A DNA stretch of 64,000 bases from an uncultured Clostridia bacterium (GTDB lineage Bacteria; Bacillota; Clostridia; TANB77; CAG-508). Below, piece after piece: positions 29,238-39,200 of the stretch. Positions within the stretch are counted from its first letter, which is position 1. Each line of letters starts with the position of its first letter. The notes below the pieces were generated by a model. It searched no databases. It worked only from the letters and a program-made list of their open reading frames with translations, and was not told the DNA's origin. The stretch lies in contig CANDKR010000001.1 in NCBI GenBank assembly GCA_947385375.1, positions 127,333 through 191,332 of the forward strand. The letters run 5' to 3'. Both the position numbers and the translations under genes were made by a program.

Positions 29238-30382
29238 CAAAAAAACTTTTTATAGGATTTATTTTAACCTTTTTCCTATTTACACTTACTGGTTGTTATG
29301 ATGCAAACACTATCGAAAATTCTTATTATATAGTGGCTCTCGGGATTGATGTAAATGAAAATAGTCCAGATATTCCATATCATATAAGCATACAAATTGC
29401 AAAAAACAAAAGCTCCTCTGAGTCTGGTGGTGGCTCTTCTCAGTCATCTGCTTACTCTATATATAGTGTTGATGCAGAATCTTTAAATAGTGGGATTAGT
29501 ATATTAAATAACTACTTAGATAAAAAAATTAATCTATCACATTGTTCAGCTATAATTTTTTCAGAAAAACTTGCTAGACAAGGAATTGGTGATGTTTTAA
29601 AAGCTCTATCTAATGACCACGAAATAAGACCAAATTCGTATATTTTAATTAGTAGTAATAGAGCAGAAGATGTTCTCGATAAAGTTTCAAATTCTGGAGA
29701 AGAATTCTCCTCAAGATTTTACGAATATATTATAAATTCTTTTGATTATACAGGTTATTCTGTTGAAACTACTTTTAATAAAATTCTATCAGAAACTAAC
29801 GATACTTTAGGTGATACTATTGCTATCTATACTTCTGTAAATAAAGACAGTATTCAAAATGAAGGTCTAGCCATTTTCAAAGATGACCGTATGGTAGGTC
29901 ACACATCTGCTATTGATAGTATTGCATATTTGCTTCTAGTAGATAAACTAGAAGAAAGTAATATCACTATTACTAATCCTTTAGAAGAAAATTCAAAAAT
30001 AGACTTAGAAGTAGGAATTGTAAAAGACTGCCATAAGGATATTGAAATAATCAATAACACACCTTATATAGATATAGAAATATATGCAAGTGCTCATATC
30101 GCTTCTTCTGGAGAAAATTTTGATTACACTTCATCTGATAATATCCACAAAGTAGAAGAAATATCAGAAAAATATATAAAAAATCTTACAACAGATTTTT
30201 TATATAAAATGTCTAAAGAATATGAAGCAGATATTTTCAACTTTGAAAACTTGTATAGCATAAAATGCTTAACAAATAAAGAATTAGAAGATATCCATTT
30301 TGATAAAATCTATAAAGATACAGTTTTCAATGTTGATGTAGACGTTTCTATTTCTTCAACACATTTATTTGAAAAAGAATAG
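29234..30382 (+). CDS. Spore germinant receptor C subunit (lipoprotein)
   Basis: The 382-residue GerC-family protein starts at ATG 29234, with GGAGG (29223-29227) as ribosome site. The lipoprotein signal is clear: MTKK, a hydrophobic run, and lipobox LTGC at about residues 18-21. The mature part has the three-domain GerC pattern (YYIVALGIDVNE near the start). It is anchored on the outer face of the inner spore membrane with the A and B subunits. There is no in-frame CGG within it. Confidence 0.93.
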   Translation: MTKKLFIGFILTFFLFTLTGCYDANTIENSYYIVALGIDVNENSPDIPYHISIQIAKNKSSSESGGGSSQSSAYSIYSVDAESLNSGISILNNYLDKKINLSHCSAIIFSEKLARQGIGDVLKALSNDHEIRPNSYILISSNRAEDVLDKVSNSGEEFSSRFYEYIINSFDYTGYSVETTFNKILSETNDTLGDTIAIYTSVNKDSIQNEGLAIFKDDRMVGHTSAIDSIAYLLLVDKLEESNITITNPLEENSKIDLEVGIVKDCHKDIEIINNTPYIDIEIYASAHIASSGENFDYTSSDNIHKVEEISEKYIKNLTTDFLYKMSKEYEADIFNFENLYSIKCLTNKELEDIHFDKIYKDTVFNVDVDVSISSTHLFEKE

Positions 30383-30391
30383 GAGAAAACT

Positions 30392-30565
30392 ATGAATTTT
30401 GTTGGAATTATTTTTGTAATATACTGCTTTTTAAAAATGTTCTTTTATGGTTTATATGAAGCAAACACTTTAAATAATAAAATTGGTGGAATTAGTATCT
30501 GTATACTTTCATTTTTAAGTAGTATCTTTACTATCGGAATTATTATCTTCTGTTATATTGTTTAA
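30392..30565 (+). CDS. 57-residue membrane peptide at the end of the ger operon
   Basis: AGGAG lies 7 bases before ATG 30392, and the gene starts 9 bases after the C subunit. The peptide has two hydrophobic segments (FVGIIFVIYCFLKMFF and ISICILSFL... to the end) separated by a short polar loop. I do not recognise a family. Small membrane proteins encoded in ger operons have been reported to tune receptor function, so a role in germination is possible. Confidence 0.65.
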   Translation: MNFVGIIFVIYCFLKMFFYGLYEANTLNNKIGGISICILSFLSSIFTIGIIIFCYIV

Positions 30566-30572
30566 AAAATCG

Positions 30573-30610
30573 GCGACAAGATTTTCTACAAAAAAAGAAT
30601 CTCTTGTCGC
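30573..30610 (+). terminator. Terminator of the ger operon
   Basis: GCGACAAGATTTTCT pairs with AGAATCTCTTGTCGC with minor mismatches, followed by a T-rich stretch. Confidence 0.65.
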
Positions 30611-30641
30611 TAACATATTTATTTTATTTTTATATAAACAC

Positions 30642-30670
30642 TTGCTTTTTTATAATTATTTTTGTATAAT
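30642..30670 (+). promoter_or_regulatory. Promoter of tRNA-Trp
   Basis: TTGCTT (30642-30647), 17-base spacer, TATAAT (30665-30670), 16 bases before the mature tRNA. Confidence 0.65.
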
Positions 30671-30685
30671 ATTAAAGTAACTTAT

Positions 30686-30760
30686 AGGGGTATAGTGTTA
30701 ATGGTAGCACATCGGTCTCCAAAACCGCCTGTGAGGGTTCGAGTCCTTCTACCCCTGCCA
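30686..30760 (+). tRNA. tRNA-Trp (anticodon CCA)
   Basis: The acceptor AGGGGTA pairs with TACCCCT, followed by G and an encoded CCA. The anticodon loop is CTCCAAA with CCA at 30719-30721, and the T arm GAGGG-TTCGAGT-CCTTC is normal. The first anticodon-stem pair looks mismatched (T with C). It reads UGG; nothing suggests it reads CGG. Confidence 0.93.
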
Positions 30761-30799
30761 AAATAAAAAGGGTATGTGCAAACATACTCTTTTTATTTT
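30760..30799 (+). terminator. Terminator after tRNA-Trp
   Basis: A long stem AAAATAAAAAGGGTATGT / ACATACTCTTTTTATTTT with a GCAA-type loop directly follows the CCA end. Confidence 0.8.
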
Positions 30800-30885
30800 G
30801 GACAGTTTTACTGACGCGGTCCTTTAGGGCGAGTCCTTCTACTGTTAATACTGTTAATCAATCTTATTCTGCAAGAAAGGTTTAT

Positions 30886-31434
30886 ATGAATAATAAATTT
30901 ACACAAACTTACTTTATAGCAATAATAGCACTTGTTTTAGTTTTCAACTTTATAAGTTTCTATAAAAACTCTCCTAATGTATCAGCAGAAATCTTATCAC
31001 CTAATTTTCATTTTTCAGAAAACTCTGATTTTGTATGGCCACTTCCTCGGATTTCACAATATTACTTCTCCCTTTGGCACAAGAGTACATCCAATAACTA
31101 AAAAGACGTCTGTACATCAAGGAATTGATGTATCAGCGCCTGCTCGGAACTGATATCTATTCTGCAAATTCAGGAGTAGTCGTACTTGCAAGCTATGATG
31201 GCGCAAATGGTTATAGTCTTCATATATCTAATGGTAATCTAGTATTTATCTATGGTCACGTTTCTCCAAACTATCTAGTTTCCGTTCGGAGAAGTCGTAA
31301 ACAAAAATCAAATAATAAGTCATGTTGGTCCAAAATACGTAGACGGAAAACTTAATGGTTCAACTACTGGACCTCATCTACATTTTGGCATAAAAAAAGA
31401 CGGCATAGCCGTCAATCCCTTAGATTATCTCTAA
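30886..31434 (+). CDS. M23-family (LytM-like) peptidase, membrane-anchored, with three CGG +1 frameshifts
   Basis: Skipping the C at 31048, 31145 and 31287 gives one 181-residue protein. It has an N-terminal membrane anchor (about 8-26), a short linker and a compact M23 domain: the entry motif SPFGTRVHP, HQGIDVSAPAGT with His/Asp zinc ligands, YGHVS, and the final GPHLHFGI. Unshifted, the gene is four overlapping fragments and would look like a pseudogene, yet every catalytic motif is intact and the stop is reached in the right frame. It probably cuts peptidoglycan cross-links; the germination neighbourhood hints at a spore role. It converges on the zinc-ribbon gene with no gap. Confidence 0.9.
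31048..31050 (+). other. CGG +1 frameshift site (M23 peptidase, Gly55)
   Basis: CCT CGG ATT becomes CCT GGA TTT CAC, leading into SPFGTRVHP. The zero frame stops at 31099-31101. Confidence 0.92.
31145..31147 (+). other. CGG +1 frameshift site (M23 peptidase, Gly87)
   Basis: GCT CGG AAC TGA becomes GCT GGA ACT GAT, the conserved SAPAGTDI turn. The unshifted reading meets TGA one codon later. Confidence 0.92.
31287..31289 (+). other. CGG +1 frameshift site (M23 peptidase, Gly134)
   Basis: GTT CGG AGA becomes GTT GGA GAA GTC, the VGxxV turn found before the GPHLHF motif in this family. Confidence 0.92.
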
Positions 31435-31809
31435 TTACATATCGTCCTCGAAGTCTCCCCAGTCTAGCTCTATTGTATTATTACAATCTGGACAGTCGAT
31501 TTCTGTAAGCTCGTTATCACATTCAATCATAAAATGAGCATTACAGTAAGGACAAGTTATAGGTTCAAATTCAACATCATCTTCTTCAAAAAGTTCTTTC
31601 TCTAATTTTTGAATATGCTCTTCTAAATTATCCACTCTTTCTTCACAATGCTTTACTTTATCATCATATTTCTGCTCGATATCGTTCAAGCTATCTAAGT
31701 AAGCTATGGCTAAATCTGTAACTTGCTTTTTAGCGAATTCTAAATCTCTCTTGTTAGACATATTCTCTTCTAAGTTCTTAATTGTGTCATTATACTTTTT
31801 GTTAAACAT
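31435..31809 (-). CDS. Coiled-coil zinc-ribbon protein (CD1247-like)
   Basis: The 124-residue protein is a long N-terminal coiled coil (residues about 1-80) followed by a zinc ribbon with CPYC and CPDC pairs (about 92-115) and an acidic end. Proteins of this form are often found next to efp in clostridia. It follows efp by 15 bases. No function is established; the ribbon suggests nucleic acid or RNA polymerase contact. Confidence 0.75.
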   Translation of the reverse strand: MFNKKYNDTIKNLEENMSNKRDLEFAKKQVTDLAIAYLDSLNDIEQKYDDKVKHCEERVDNLEEHIQKLEKELFEEDDVEFEPITCPYCNAHFMIECDNELTEIDCPDCNNTIELDWGDFEDDM

Positions 31810-31824
31810 TAAATAAATAACCTC

Positions 31825-32391
31825 CTAAAGTCTTTCCATATATTCCCCAGTTCTTGTATCTATTCTTATTTTATCTCCTATATTAACAAATAGTGGTACA
31901 GATATTTCTAATCCATTTTCTAGAGTAGCTGGTTTTCCAGAAGTTGTTGTAGTGTTTCCACTAAACCCTGGTTCTGTGTATGTAACTTCTAGTTCCACAA
32001 ACATTGGTGGCTCAACATTAAATACATTTCCTTTAAAAGAAAGAATTGTAACATCCATATTTTCTTTTATGTATTTTAATGCATCTCCTAATTGCTCTTT
32101 GTTAAGTGGAATTTGCTCATAAGTTTCATTATCCATAAAATAATATAATGTGTCATCATTATATAAATATTGCATTTGTCTTTTTTCGATTTCAGCACCT
32201 TGTAATTTTTCTGATGGGTTGAAAGTTCTTTCAATAACAGCTCCTGTAATTACGTTTTTCATTTTTACTCTAACGAAAGCTGCTCCTTTACCTGGTTTTA
32301 CGTGTTGGAACTCAACTACTTTAAAAACGTTTCCATCTAATTCAAAAGTTGTGTTATTTCTTAAATCTCCTGCCATATATACTTCTGCCAT
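31825..32391 (-). CDS. efp: Elongation factor P
   Basis: The 188-residue protein has the three beta-barrel layout of EF-P. The N-terminal domain carries the [15 protein letters not shown] loop, with Lys where Bacillus-type EF-P is modified; the C-terminal signature includes [18 protein letters not shown]. It frees ribosomes stalled on proline runs. Half of the frameshift sites in this window follow or lie near Pro codons, so an interplay is conceivable but unproven. It is part of the yqeG-peptidase-M24-efp run. Confidence 0.96.
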   Translation of the reverse strand: MAEVYMAGDLRNNTTFELDGNVFKVVEFQHVKPGKGAAFVRVKMKNVITGAVIERTFNPSEKLQGAEIEKRQMQYLYNDDTLYYFMDNETYEQIPLNKEQLGDALKYIKENMDVTILSFKGNVFNVEPPMFVELEVTYTEPGFSGNTTTTSGKPATLENGLEISVPLFVNIGDKIRIDTRTGEYMERL

Positions 32392-32442
32392 AAATAAATA
32401 CCTCTCTTTTCTTATTTTATTACTTTGTATATTATACTATAT

Positions 32443-33532
32443 TTAATTAGTAAAATCAACCTTTTCAAGCAATTTTATTCTAGTAATATCTTTTCCAGTT
32501 TTTGTTAACTTTATACATTGATTTTTATCTATTAAACAAGTATCTTCAATTCTAATTCCGAATTTACCGTGGAAAATAAACACCCGGCTCTATTGCAACT
32601 ACTGCATTTTTCTTTAAAAAGCAATCTACTTTTGAGTTTAAAGAAGGTGTTTCATGTATATCTAAACCAACACCGTGTCCAAAAGAATGTAAAATTTCAA
32701 AATGTTCTAAACTATAATCAGTTTCCCTATTTCTCATAATCGTTTTTATATTAGTGCCTTCTCTAAAATTCTCAATAATCTTTTCTTGTTGAGATAAAAC
32801 AAATTCATAGACTTCTTTTTGTACCTCTAGTATTTCACCTACAAATACAGTTCTTGAGCAATCTGAATTATAGCCTTGATATTTTGCTCCAAAGTCAAAA
32901 AGTATTATATCATTTTCCTCAATTACTCTATCTGTTGGCACTGCGTGTGGCATAGAAGAGTTTTCACCACTTGCAACAATTGTTTCAAAAGCAATCCCAT
33001 CTGCACCATTTAAGTACATCTGTCTTTCAAGTTCAAAAGCAATTTCTTTTTCAGTCATTCCTTTTCTAATATGCCCTATAATATACTCAAAAGCCTTATC
33101 TGTAATTTCACAAGCTTTCTTAATTTTCTCGATTTCTCCAGGTTCTTTAACTATTCTTTGACTTTCAATCAAACCTTCTGTTTCCACAAGGTTCACTTGA
33201 AATAGTTCTAAATATCTTTTATATTCAGCATAAGTTACATAGTTTTCTTCAAAACCGATTTCATTATAATCTTCAAAAATAAGTGTATAATCATATTTTG
33301 TCATATCTTTTTTATCACATGCAACAATTTCTGCATCAATTGTAAGACTATTATTAACACTTTCAATATATCTACTATCTGTAATAAAAAGATTTTCCTT
33401 TGGGTCTATAATTAAAATGCCTTCTGCATCTAAACCAGTTAGATATCTTATACTAACTGGATTTGATACTATCATTCCACTTAAATTCAAGCCTTTTAAT
33501 TTATCTCTTAATTGTTTTATTTCAGGACTCAT
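32443..33532 (-). CDS. Xaa-Pro aminopeptidase-like M24 peptidase (one CGG +1 frameshift)
   Basis: Skipping the C at 32569 gives 362 residues, typical of PepP/PepQ-like enzymes beside efp. The N-terminal creatinase-like domain (MIVSNPVSIRYLTG) is followed by the metal-binding fold: LFDFGAKYQGYNSDCSRT, SFGHGVGLDIHE, EPGVYFPGKFGIRIEDT. The shift lies between the last two metal ligands: without it translation ends at CGG TAA and the final Glu of the dinuclear site (IRIED) is lost. It removes N-terminal residues before proline. Confidence 0.93.
32567..32569 (-). other. CGG +1 frameshift site (M24 peptidase, Gly322)
   Basis: CCA CGG TAA becomes CCA GGT AAA TTC GGA, the conserved PGKFGIRIED. The zero frame terminates immediately after CGG. 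Confidence 0.93.
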
Positions 33533-33542
33533 ATAGCTCCCC

Positions 33543-34322
33543 CTATTTTACTAAGCTCAAAATTTTATCACTTATACCTGCACATATTCCCATAAACATT
33601 GTAAATATTGTATTACCTGGTATAAAGATACATACAATAGCTCCTGCTACTAAAAAAGGTCCAAATGGTATATATTCATCTTCTGACTTTAGGAAAACTC
33701 CCCTTACTATTAAAATTACAATTGCAAAAACTGAAGCTATAAAAAATGATAACAAAGAAATCTCAGCAATACTACTCATACCAAAGAATAAACCAATTGC
33801 TGCCATAAACTTAACATCTCCAAGTCCCATTGCCTCTTTACCAGCAATTAGTCCACCAAGCAAAGTTATAGCTCCGAAAATTGCTGCACCTGTAATCATA
33901 CCAAGCAACATATCTTTTGCAATGTTTAAGTTATTTATACCATATACAAAAGTAAATATAATACCTACTTCAAATATCGTCATATTTAATCTGTTTGGCA
34001 AAATTCTATGTTTATAATCTATAACAAAAGACGATATTAACATTGGTGTTAAAACTAAGAATTTTATTAAGTCTAAGTTCTTTACAAAAGTTTGATTTAT
34101 CCCATATTTGTATAAAAGTGCAACATATACGCATACAATGGCTAACATCATTATATATGTGCCTTTTATATTTCCTGCTTTATTTTCTTTAAAATATTCC
34201 TTGCTAAAAATCGGTTTTTCTTGTGGTAATCGTAAATTACACCAAGCCATAAATTTTCCTACAATACAACCGATAGCTGCAAGACCTAAATACATCATTA
34301 TATGAATATTATTAAAATACAT
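33543..34322 (-). CDS. Type IV prepilin peptidase (A24)
   Basis: The 259-residue integral membrane protein has several helices and both aspartate motifs of the family: FVIDYKHRILPNRLN (about 100) and GLGDVKFMAAIGLFFG (about 167). The N-terminal cysteine cluster of Gram-negative PilD is absent. It cleaves leader peptides of type IV pilin-like proteins; a possible substrate is encoded at 35681-36238. It lies between yqeG and the M24 peptidase. Confidence 0.9.
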   Translation of the reverse strand: MYFNNIHIMMYLGLAAIGCIVGKFMAWCNLRLPQEKPIFSKEYFKENKAGNIKGTYIMMLAIVCVYVALLYKYGINQTFVKNLDLIKFLVLTPMLISSFVIDYKHRILPNRLNMTIFEVGIIFTFVYGINNLNIAKDMLLGMITGAAIFGAITLLGGLIAGKEAMGLGDVKFMAAIGLFFGMSSIAEISLLSFFIASVFAIVILIVRGVFLKSEDEYIPFGPFLVAGAIVCIFIPGNTIFTMFMGICAGISDKILSLVK

Positions 34323-34330
34323 TTCTACCC

Positions 34331-34831
34331 CTATTTTCTCATTTGTTTCTTCAAATAATTATTTTTTATTTTTTCTTCAATTGGTCTTTTCCATTTTGTA
34401 ACAAGTAAATCTTTTTCATTAATTGGTTCGACCAAAATAGGAAAAATTTTACATCTATTTGCTCCAATCACATCTGTAAAAATTTGATCACCTACTGCCG
34501 CAATATTATCCACTGGTAAATCTAATTTGTCTATTGCTTTTTTGAAACCTCTTTTTAGTGGTTTAGTTCCAAAATAAATATATTCAATTCCAAGTGCATT
34601 TGCTACATTTCTTACTTTGTCTACTTTATTACTATTAGATAAAATAATAGTCTTAATGCCAGCTTTTTTTATGTTTGTATGCCAATCTTCTAGACCTTCT
34701 AAAAAATTTCTATCATAATCTATAAGCGTATTATCTACATCAAGTATCAAAGCTTTAATATTATTTTCTTTTAGAAAATCTATATCTAAATCTGTAATTT
34801 TTTTACAATAATGTTTTGGATATAAAATCAT
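34331..34831 (-). CDS. YqeG-family HAD phosphatase
   Basis: The 166-residue protein has the HAD class IIIA motifs LILDVDNTLIDYD (nucleophile Asp, about 32), ILSNS (Thr/Ser motif) and AVGDQIFTDVIGA (motif IV). This is the size and order of YqeG, a widely conserved phosphatase of uncertain physiological substrate. It is the first gene of the yqeG-prepilin peptidase-M24-efp-zinc ribbon run. Confidence 0.9.
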   Translation of the reverse strand: MILYPKHYCKKITDLDIDFLKENNIKALILDVDNTLIDYDRNFLEGLEDWHTNIKKAGIKTIILSNSNKVDKVRNVANALGIEYIYFGTKPLKRGFKKAIDKLDLPVDNIAAVGDQIFTDVIGANRCKIFPILVEPINEKDLLVTKWKRPIEEKIKNNYLKKQMRK

Positions 34832-34894
34832 TTTTCCCTACCTTTTCCACTCTATATTATCAAATTTGAAAAGGTTTTGTCAATGAAATTAACC

Positions 34895-35558
34895 TTATTT
34901 GCAAAATATATGCTTACCAATTGTTATTACTTGAGGTCTACTCCAAATCCATTTTGAAGTTGCAGTATCTGGATTAAAATAATATATACAACCGTGAAGT
35001 TGGATCCCAGCCATTTATTGCGTCTTGCGCTGCCTTTCTTGCAGTTGCATCTGGTGTTAAATTTATTTGTCCATCACTTACTGCAGTATATGCTCCGTTT
35101 TGATAAATTACTCCTGAAACAGTATTCGGAAATTTCGAATTTGCAACTCTGTTAAGTACAGTTGCTGCAACCGCTACCTGTCCTCGATACTCTTCTCCTC
35201 TTGCCTCTCCATAAATTAATTTACTAAGTAAATTCAAATTGCTATTATTCGCAGTAACAGTTCCTCCTCCTGAACCACCACTAGAACTTTGTATACCAAG
35301 TGCAGATAAAGTTTTTTCACCTGCTACACCATCAGCTGTTAGTCCGTTCTTTCTTTGGAAAGCTTTTACTGCTTCTACTGTTTTTGAACCATAGACGCCA
35401 TCAATACTACCTGAATAAAATCCCCATGACTTTAATTTACTCTGAATTTGTTTTACCTCTTCTCCACTTGAGCCAAATTTTGAAGTTGCAAAAGTAGTGT
35501 AGAAAATACCTCCAAGTAAAATAACTGCTATTATAAATAAAATAAAAAACTTTTTCAT
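34895..35558 (-). CDS. sleB: Spore cortex-lytic enzyme SleB (one CGG +1 frameshift)
   Basis: Skipping the C at 34994 gives 220 residues. A signal/anchor (about 5-24) is followed by a peptidoglycan-binding repeat (QIQSKLKSWGFYSGSIDG...VKAFQRKNGL, about 35-92) and the hydrolase_2 domain with ARLIYGEARGE-like LSKLIYGEARGE and VAATVLNRV. After the shift the family end is restored (SGCIYYFNPDTATSKWIW). SleB is a lytic transglycosylase that degrades the spore cortex during germination, fitting the nearby ger operon. No ypeB neighbour is present. Confidence 0.93.
34992..34994 (-). other. CGG +1 frameshift site (SleB, Gly189)
   Basis: TCA CGG TTG becomes TCA GGT TGT ATA TAT TAT TTT AAT CCA, the conserved GCIYYFNP of SleB enzymes. 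Confidence 0.93.
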
Positions 35559-35616
35559 ATCTTAAAATCTCCTTTTTAAGATATTTTTGGCAAAATTTAC
35601 AATTTTATACATGTAC

Positions 35617-35655
35617 AAAAAAGACACCAAAACTTAAAGTCTTGGTATCTTTCTT
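35617..35655 (-). terminator. Terminator after the pilin-like gene
   Basis: Minus strand GATACCAAGAC...TTTTGGTGTCTTTTTT: stem with G-T pairs and a T-run, directly after the gene ending at 35681. Confidence 0.7.
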
Positions 35656-35680
35656 TTATTAGGAAAAATTATGTTTTAAA

Positions 35681-36238
35681 TTAAATTTCTTGCTCAAAAT
35701 TAAGAGCACCAATTTCCTCAATTTCTCCATCTGAATCTTTATAATATAAATTGTAATTTTCACCTTCTACTTTTATAAAGAAATAATCCTTACTATCTTC
35801 GGCATTTTCTCCTTTTCCGTAACTTGTAATATCTCTTTTAAAGTTTTCTATTTTAATATAATAACAGTTTTCTTCGCCTTTTAAATCTTCAATATACACA
35901 GTCTCAGTTGGCACTTCTTCTAAATTAATATTGCCATCTTCTTTAATAGGTTGACCTTTTAAATAAGCAATAACTTTTTCTTTTGTAAAAAACTCCTCTA
36001 CCTTACTTTTTCCATCTGTAGTTGATTTATTATAAGCTTCTAAATATTTTTGTGTTATTATAAAATTTATTTCTTCTAATACTTCTGTTTTATCATACTT
36101 TTCTTGGTCACTAGTAGCTTTTCTAATAAGTCCATCTGACCTAGTTATTAATCTATGTGCAACTACTGCAATTACTATTACTGCGACTATTAAAATTATT
36201 AATGTTGTAATTACTTTTCCTTCGTTATTTTTCATCAT
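35681..36238 (-). CDS. Single-pass exported protein, possibly pseudopilin-like
   Basis: The 185-residue protein starts MMKNNEGKVITT followed by a hydrophobic segment (about 10-27) and a long helix (EKYDKTEVLEEINFIITQKYLEAY), the general shape of a pilin-like protein with a short leader. The canonical Gly-Phe-Glu leader site is not present, so prepilin processing is uncertain. The rest is acidic with a beta-rich C-terminal part. No close family recognised. It follows dnaE and has its own terminator. Confidence 0.6.
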   Translation of the reverse strand: MMKNNEGKVITTLIILIVAVIVIAVVAHRLITRSDGLIRKATSDQEKYDKTEVLEEINFIITQKYLEAYNKSTTDGKSKVEEFFTKEKVIAYLKGQPIKEDGNINLEEVPTETVYIEDLKGEENCYYIKIENFKRDITSYGKGENAEDSKDYFFIKVEGENYNLYYKDSDGEIEEIGALNFEQEI

Positions 36239-36294
36239 CTTCTCCTAAATACATTTTCATTGTATATATTTTTTATCTTTTTGTCAAACATTTT

Positions 36295-39200
36295 TTACAC
36301 AATTTCAATATTTTCTTCTCCAGCAATCTCTTTAAAAGCTGTCACTATTTTGTCATTTGCAAAAATTGCTCCACACGGTTTTACTTCTTCTCCCTCTTTT
36401 ACAGCAATTTTCACATTTACTCTATCACCTGAGAAAAATCTTATTGCTCCACGAAGTTTTACTTTTTTAGGCTCATCAAAATTAGTAATATTAACTATAA
36501 TTGTTTTTATAGAATTATTGATTGGTACTTCCTCTTTGTCATTTAACTCACTTATTTTTGAAGCAACAATCTTTACTGGTTCATCTTCTCTAATGCTAAT
36601 TCTACCTTCTATCAAAACAACACTATCCTCGACTAATAAACTATTTGACCTAGTATATACACTATCAAATACAATTACCTCTACTTGTCCGTGCAAATCT
36701 TCAACTGTAACAAATCCCATTATGGTATTATTCTTCGTAAATTTCTTTTTTATTTTACTTATAATTCCAGCATATTTTACAGGTTGTCCATCTCTATATT
36801 TTTTACTATAACCAGTTTCTGCAATTTCATCATTAATTTCAAGCATTGTCAAGGAGTTTATATTTGATTGTTTTTCAATATAGACCTTATATTTATCCAA
36901 AGGGTGACCTGAAATATATAGCCCAAGCATATCTTTTTCCATGCTTAATAAATCCTTCATATCCATTTCAGGCATTTCTGTAAATAGATATTTTGAAGTT
37001 TCTTTTACTTCTTCTGTTTCTGACATAATATCAAACATTGATACTTGATTTTCCATAGCATTTCTAGCAGTTTGGTTTATACTATCAATTATACTTTCGA
37101 AAGAAGCTAAAAGTGTTGCTCTATTTTTCCCTAAATTATCAAAACAACCTGCTTTAATTAAACTCTCAATACATTTCTTATTAACAGTCTCATCTTTAAT
37201 CCTCTCACAAAAAGAAGTAAAATTCTCAAACTTACCATTTTTATTTCTCTCTGCAACTATTGCATCAACTGCACCTATACCAACATTTTTGATAGTTCCA
37301 AGTCCAAAACGAATTTTATTGTCTGATACTGTAAATCTAGTTTCACTCTCATTAATATCAGGTTTTAAAATCTCAATATTTAAGTTTTTACACTCATCTA
37401 TATATATTGGAATTTTATCTAAATTACCTAAAAAACTATTTAAAGTTGCAGCCATTAATTCTTCTTTATAATAAGCTTTTAAATATGCTGTTCTATATGA
37501 TACTACAGCGTATGCTGCTGCGTGTGATTTGTTAAAAGCATATTTTGCAAATTCAGCCATTTCATCAAAAATTTTATTTGCTGAATTTTCGTCAATCCCA
37601 TTTCTAACGCAACCAGGAACTACAATATTTCCATCTTCATCTAATTGCCCATTAATAAATACATCTCGCTCTTTTGCCATTACATCAAGTTTTTTCTTAC
37701 CCATAGCACGACGCACTAAATCAGCTCTACCTAGCGAATAGCCCGCCAAGTCTCTAACAATTTGCATAACTTGCTCTTGATAAACCATACAGCCATAAGT
37801 TACATTTAATATTGGCTCTAATGCAGGGTGCGTATACTCATTATGACCCGGATAAAGTTTTCCTTTAATATATCTTGGAATTTGATCCATTGGTCCGTGG
37901 TCTATACAAAGATACACCTGCAATCAAATCTTCTAAACAGTCTGGTTTAAGTTCTTTCATAAATGAAGTCATTCCGGCACTTTCAAATTGGAATATCCCA
38001 TAAGTTTTGCCTTCTTGCCAAAGTTTATAAACTTCTGGATCATTCATTTCACTATCAAACTCAACATCTATGCCTCTATTTTGTTTTACTAGTTTTTTGC
38101 AATCTTCAATAACAGTTAAAGTTCTAAGCCCTAAAAAGTCCATTTTTAATAAACCTAATTGTTCAAGAAGTGTCATAGTATATTCTGCAACTACGTTTCC
38201 ATCATTTACATATAAAGGTACATAAGTATCTACTGGGTCTTTAGTTATAACAACACCACAAGCATGTGTTGAGGCATTTCTAGGCATTCCTTCTAAACCT
38301 CTTGCAAGGTCAATAATCCTTCTTGTTGTTTCATCTGTTTCATATAAATCCTTTAATTCTCTATTTTGTTCTAATGCTTTATCTAAGGTCATATGAATTT
38401 CAAACGGTATCATTTTTGCTATTTTGTCAACTTCATTATATGGTACATCAAGTACACGCCCAACATCTCTTATAACACTCTTTGCTGACATAGTACCAAA
38501 AGTAATAATCTGTGAAACATGGTCTGCGCCATATTTTCTTGCCACATATTCAATTACTTCTCCTCTTCTTTCATAGCAAAAATCCACATCAAAATCAGGC
38601 ATACTAACTCTTTCAGGATTTAAAAATCTTTCAAAAAGTAGTTGATATTTAATTGGGTCTATATCTGTTATTCCTATTGCATAAGCAAGTATTGAACCTG
38701 CACCAGAACCACGACCGTGGTCCAACTGCAATTCCTACTGATTTTGCATAATGAATAAAATCCCAAACAATTAGATAATAATCTACATACCCCATTTTCT
38801 CTATTACATTAAATTCATATTCTGCCCTATCTAAAACCTCTTTACTTGGATTTTCTCCATATCTTTCACGAATACCATCATCACATAATTTTTTGAAATA
38901 TGCACTATGTGTTTCAAACTCTGAAGGTACATCATAGTTTGGAAGTTTAGTAACACCAAATTCAAATTCAAAATTACATTTTTCTGCTATTTTTACTGTG
39001 TTTTCAATAGCTTCTGGAACATTAGAAAAATAGTCTGCCATTTCTTCAGGCGTTTTTACATAAAATTCATCTGTCTCAAAGCGCATTCTATCTTCATCAG
39101 TCATTTTTTTACCAGTTTGTATACAAAGTAAAATTTCGTGATTATAGCTATCTTCTTGTTTCAAATAATGTGCATCATTCGTAGCTACAAGTGGTATATC

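Noticed and set aside
29159..30382. A longer frame that fuses the end of the germinant receptor B subunit to the C subunit
   Set aside because: The C subunit has its own GGAGG site, ATG 29234 and a complete lipoprotein signal; the fusion would bury it.
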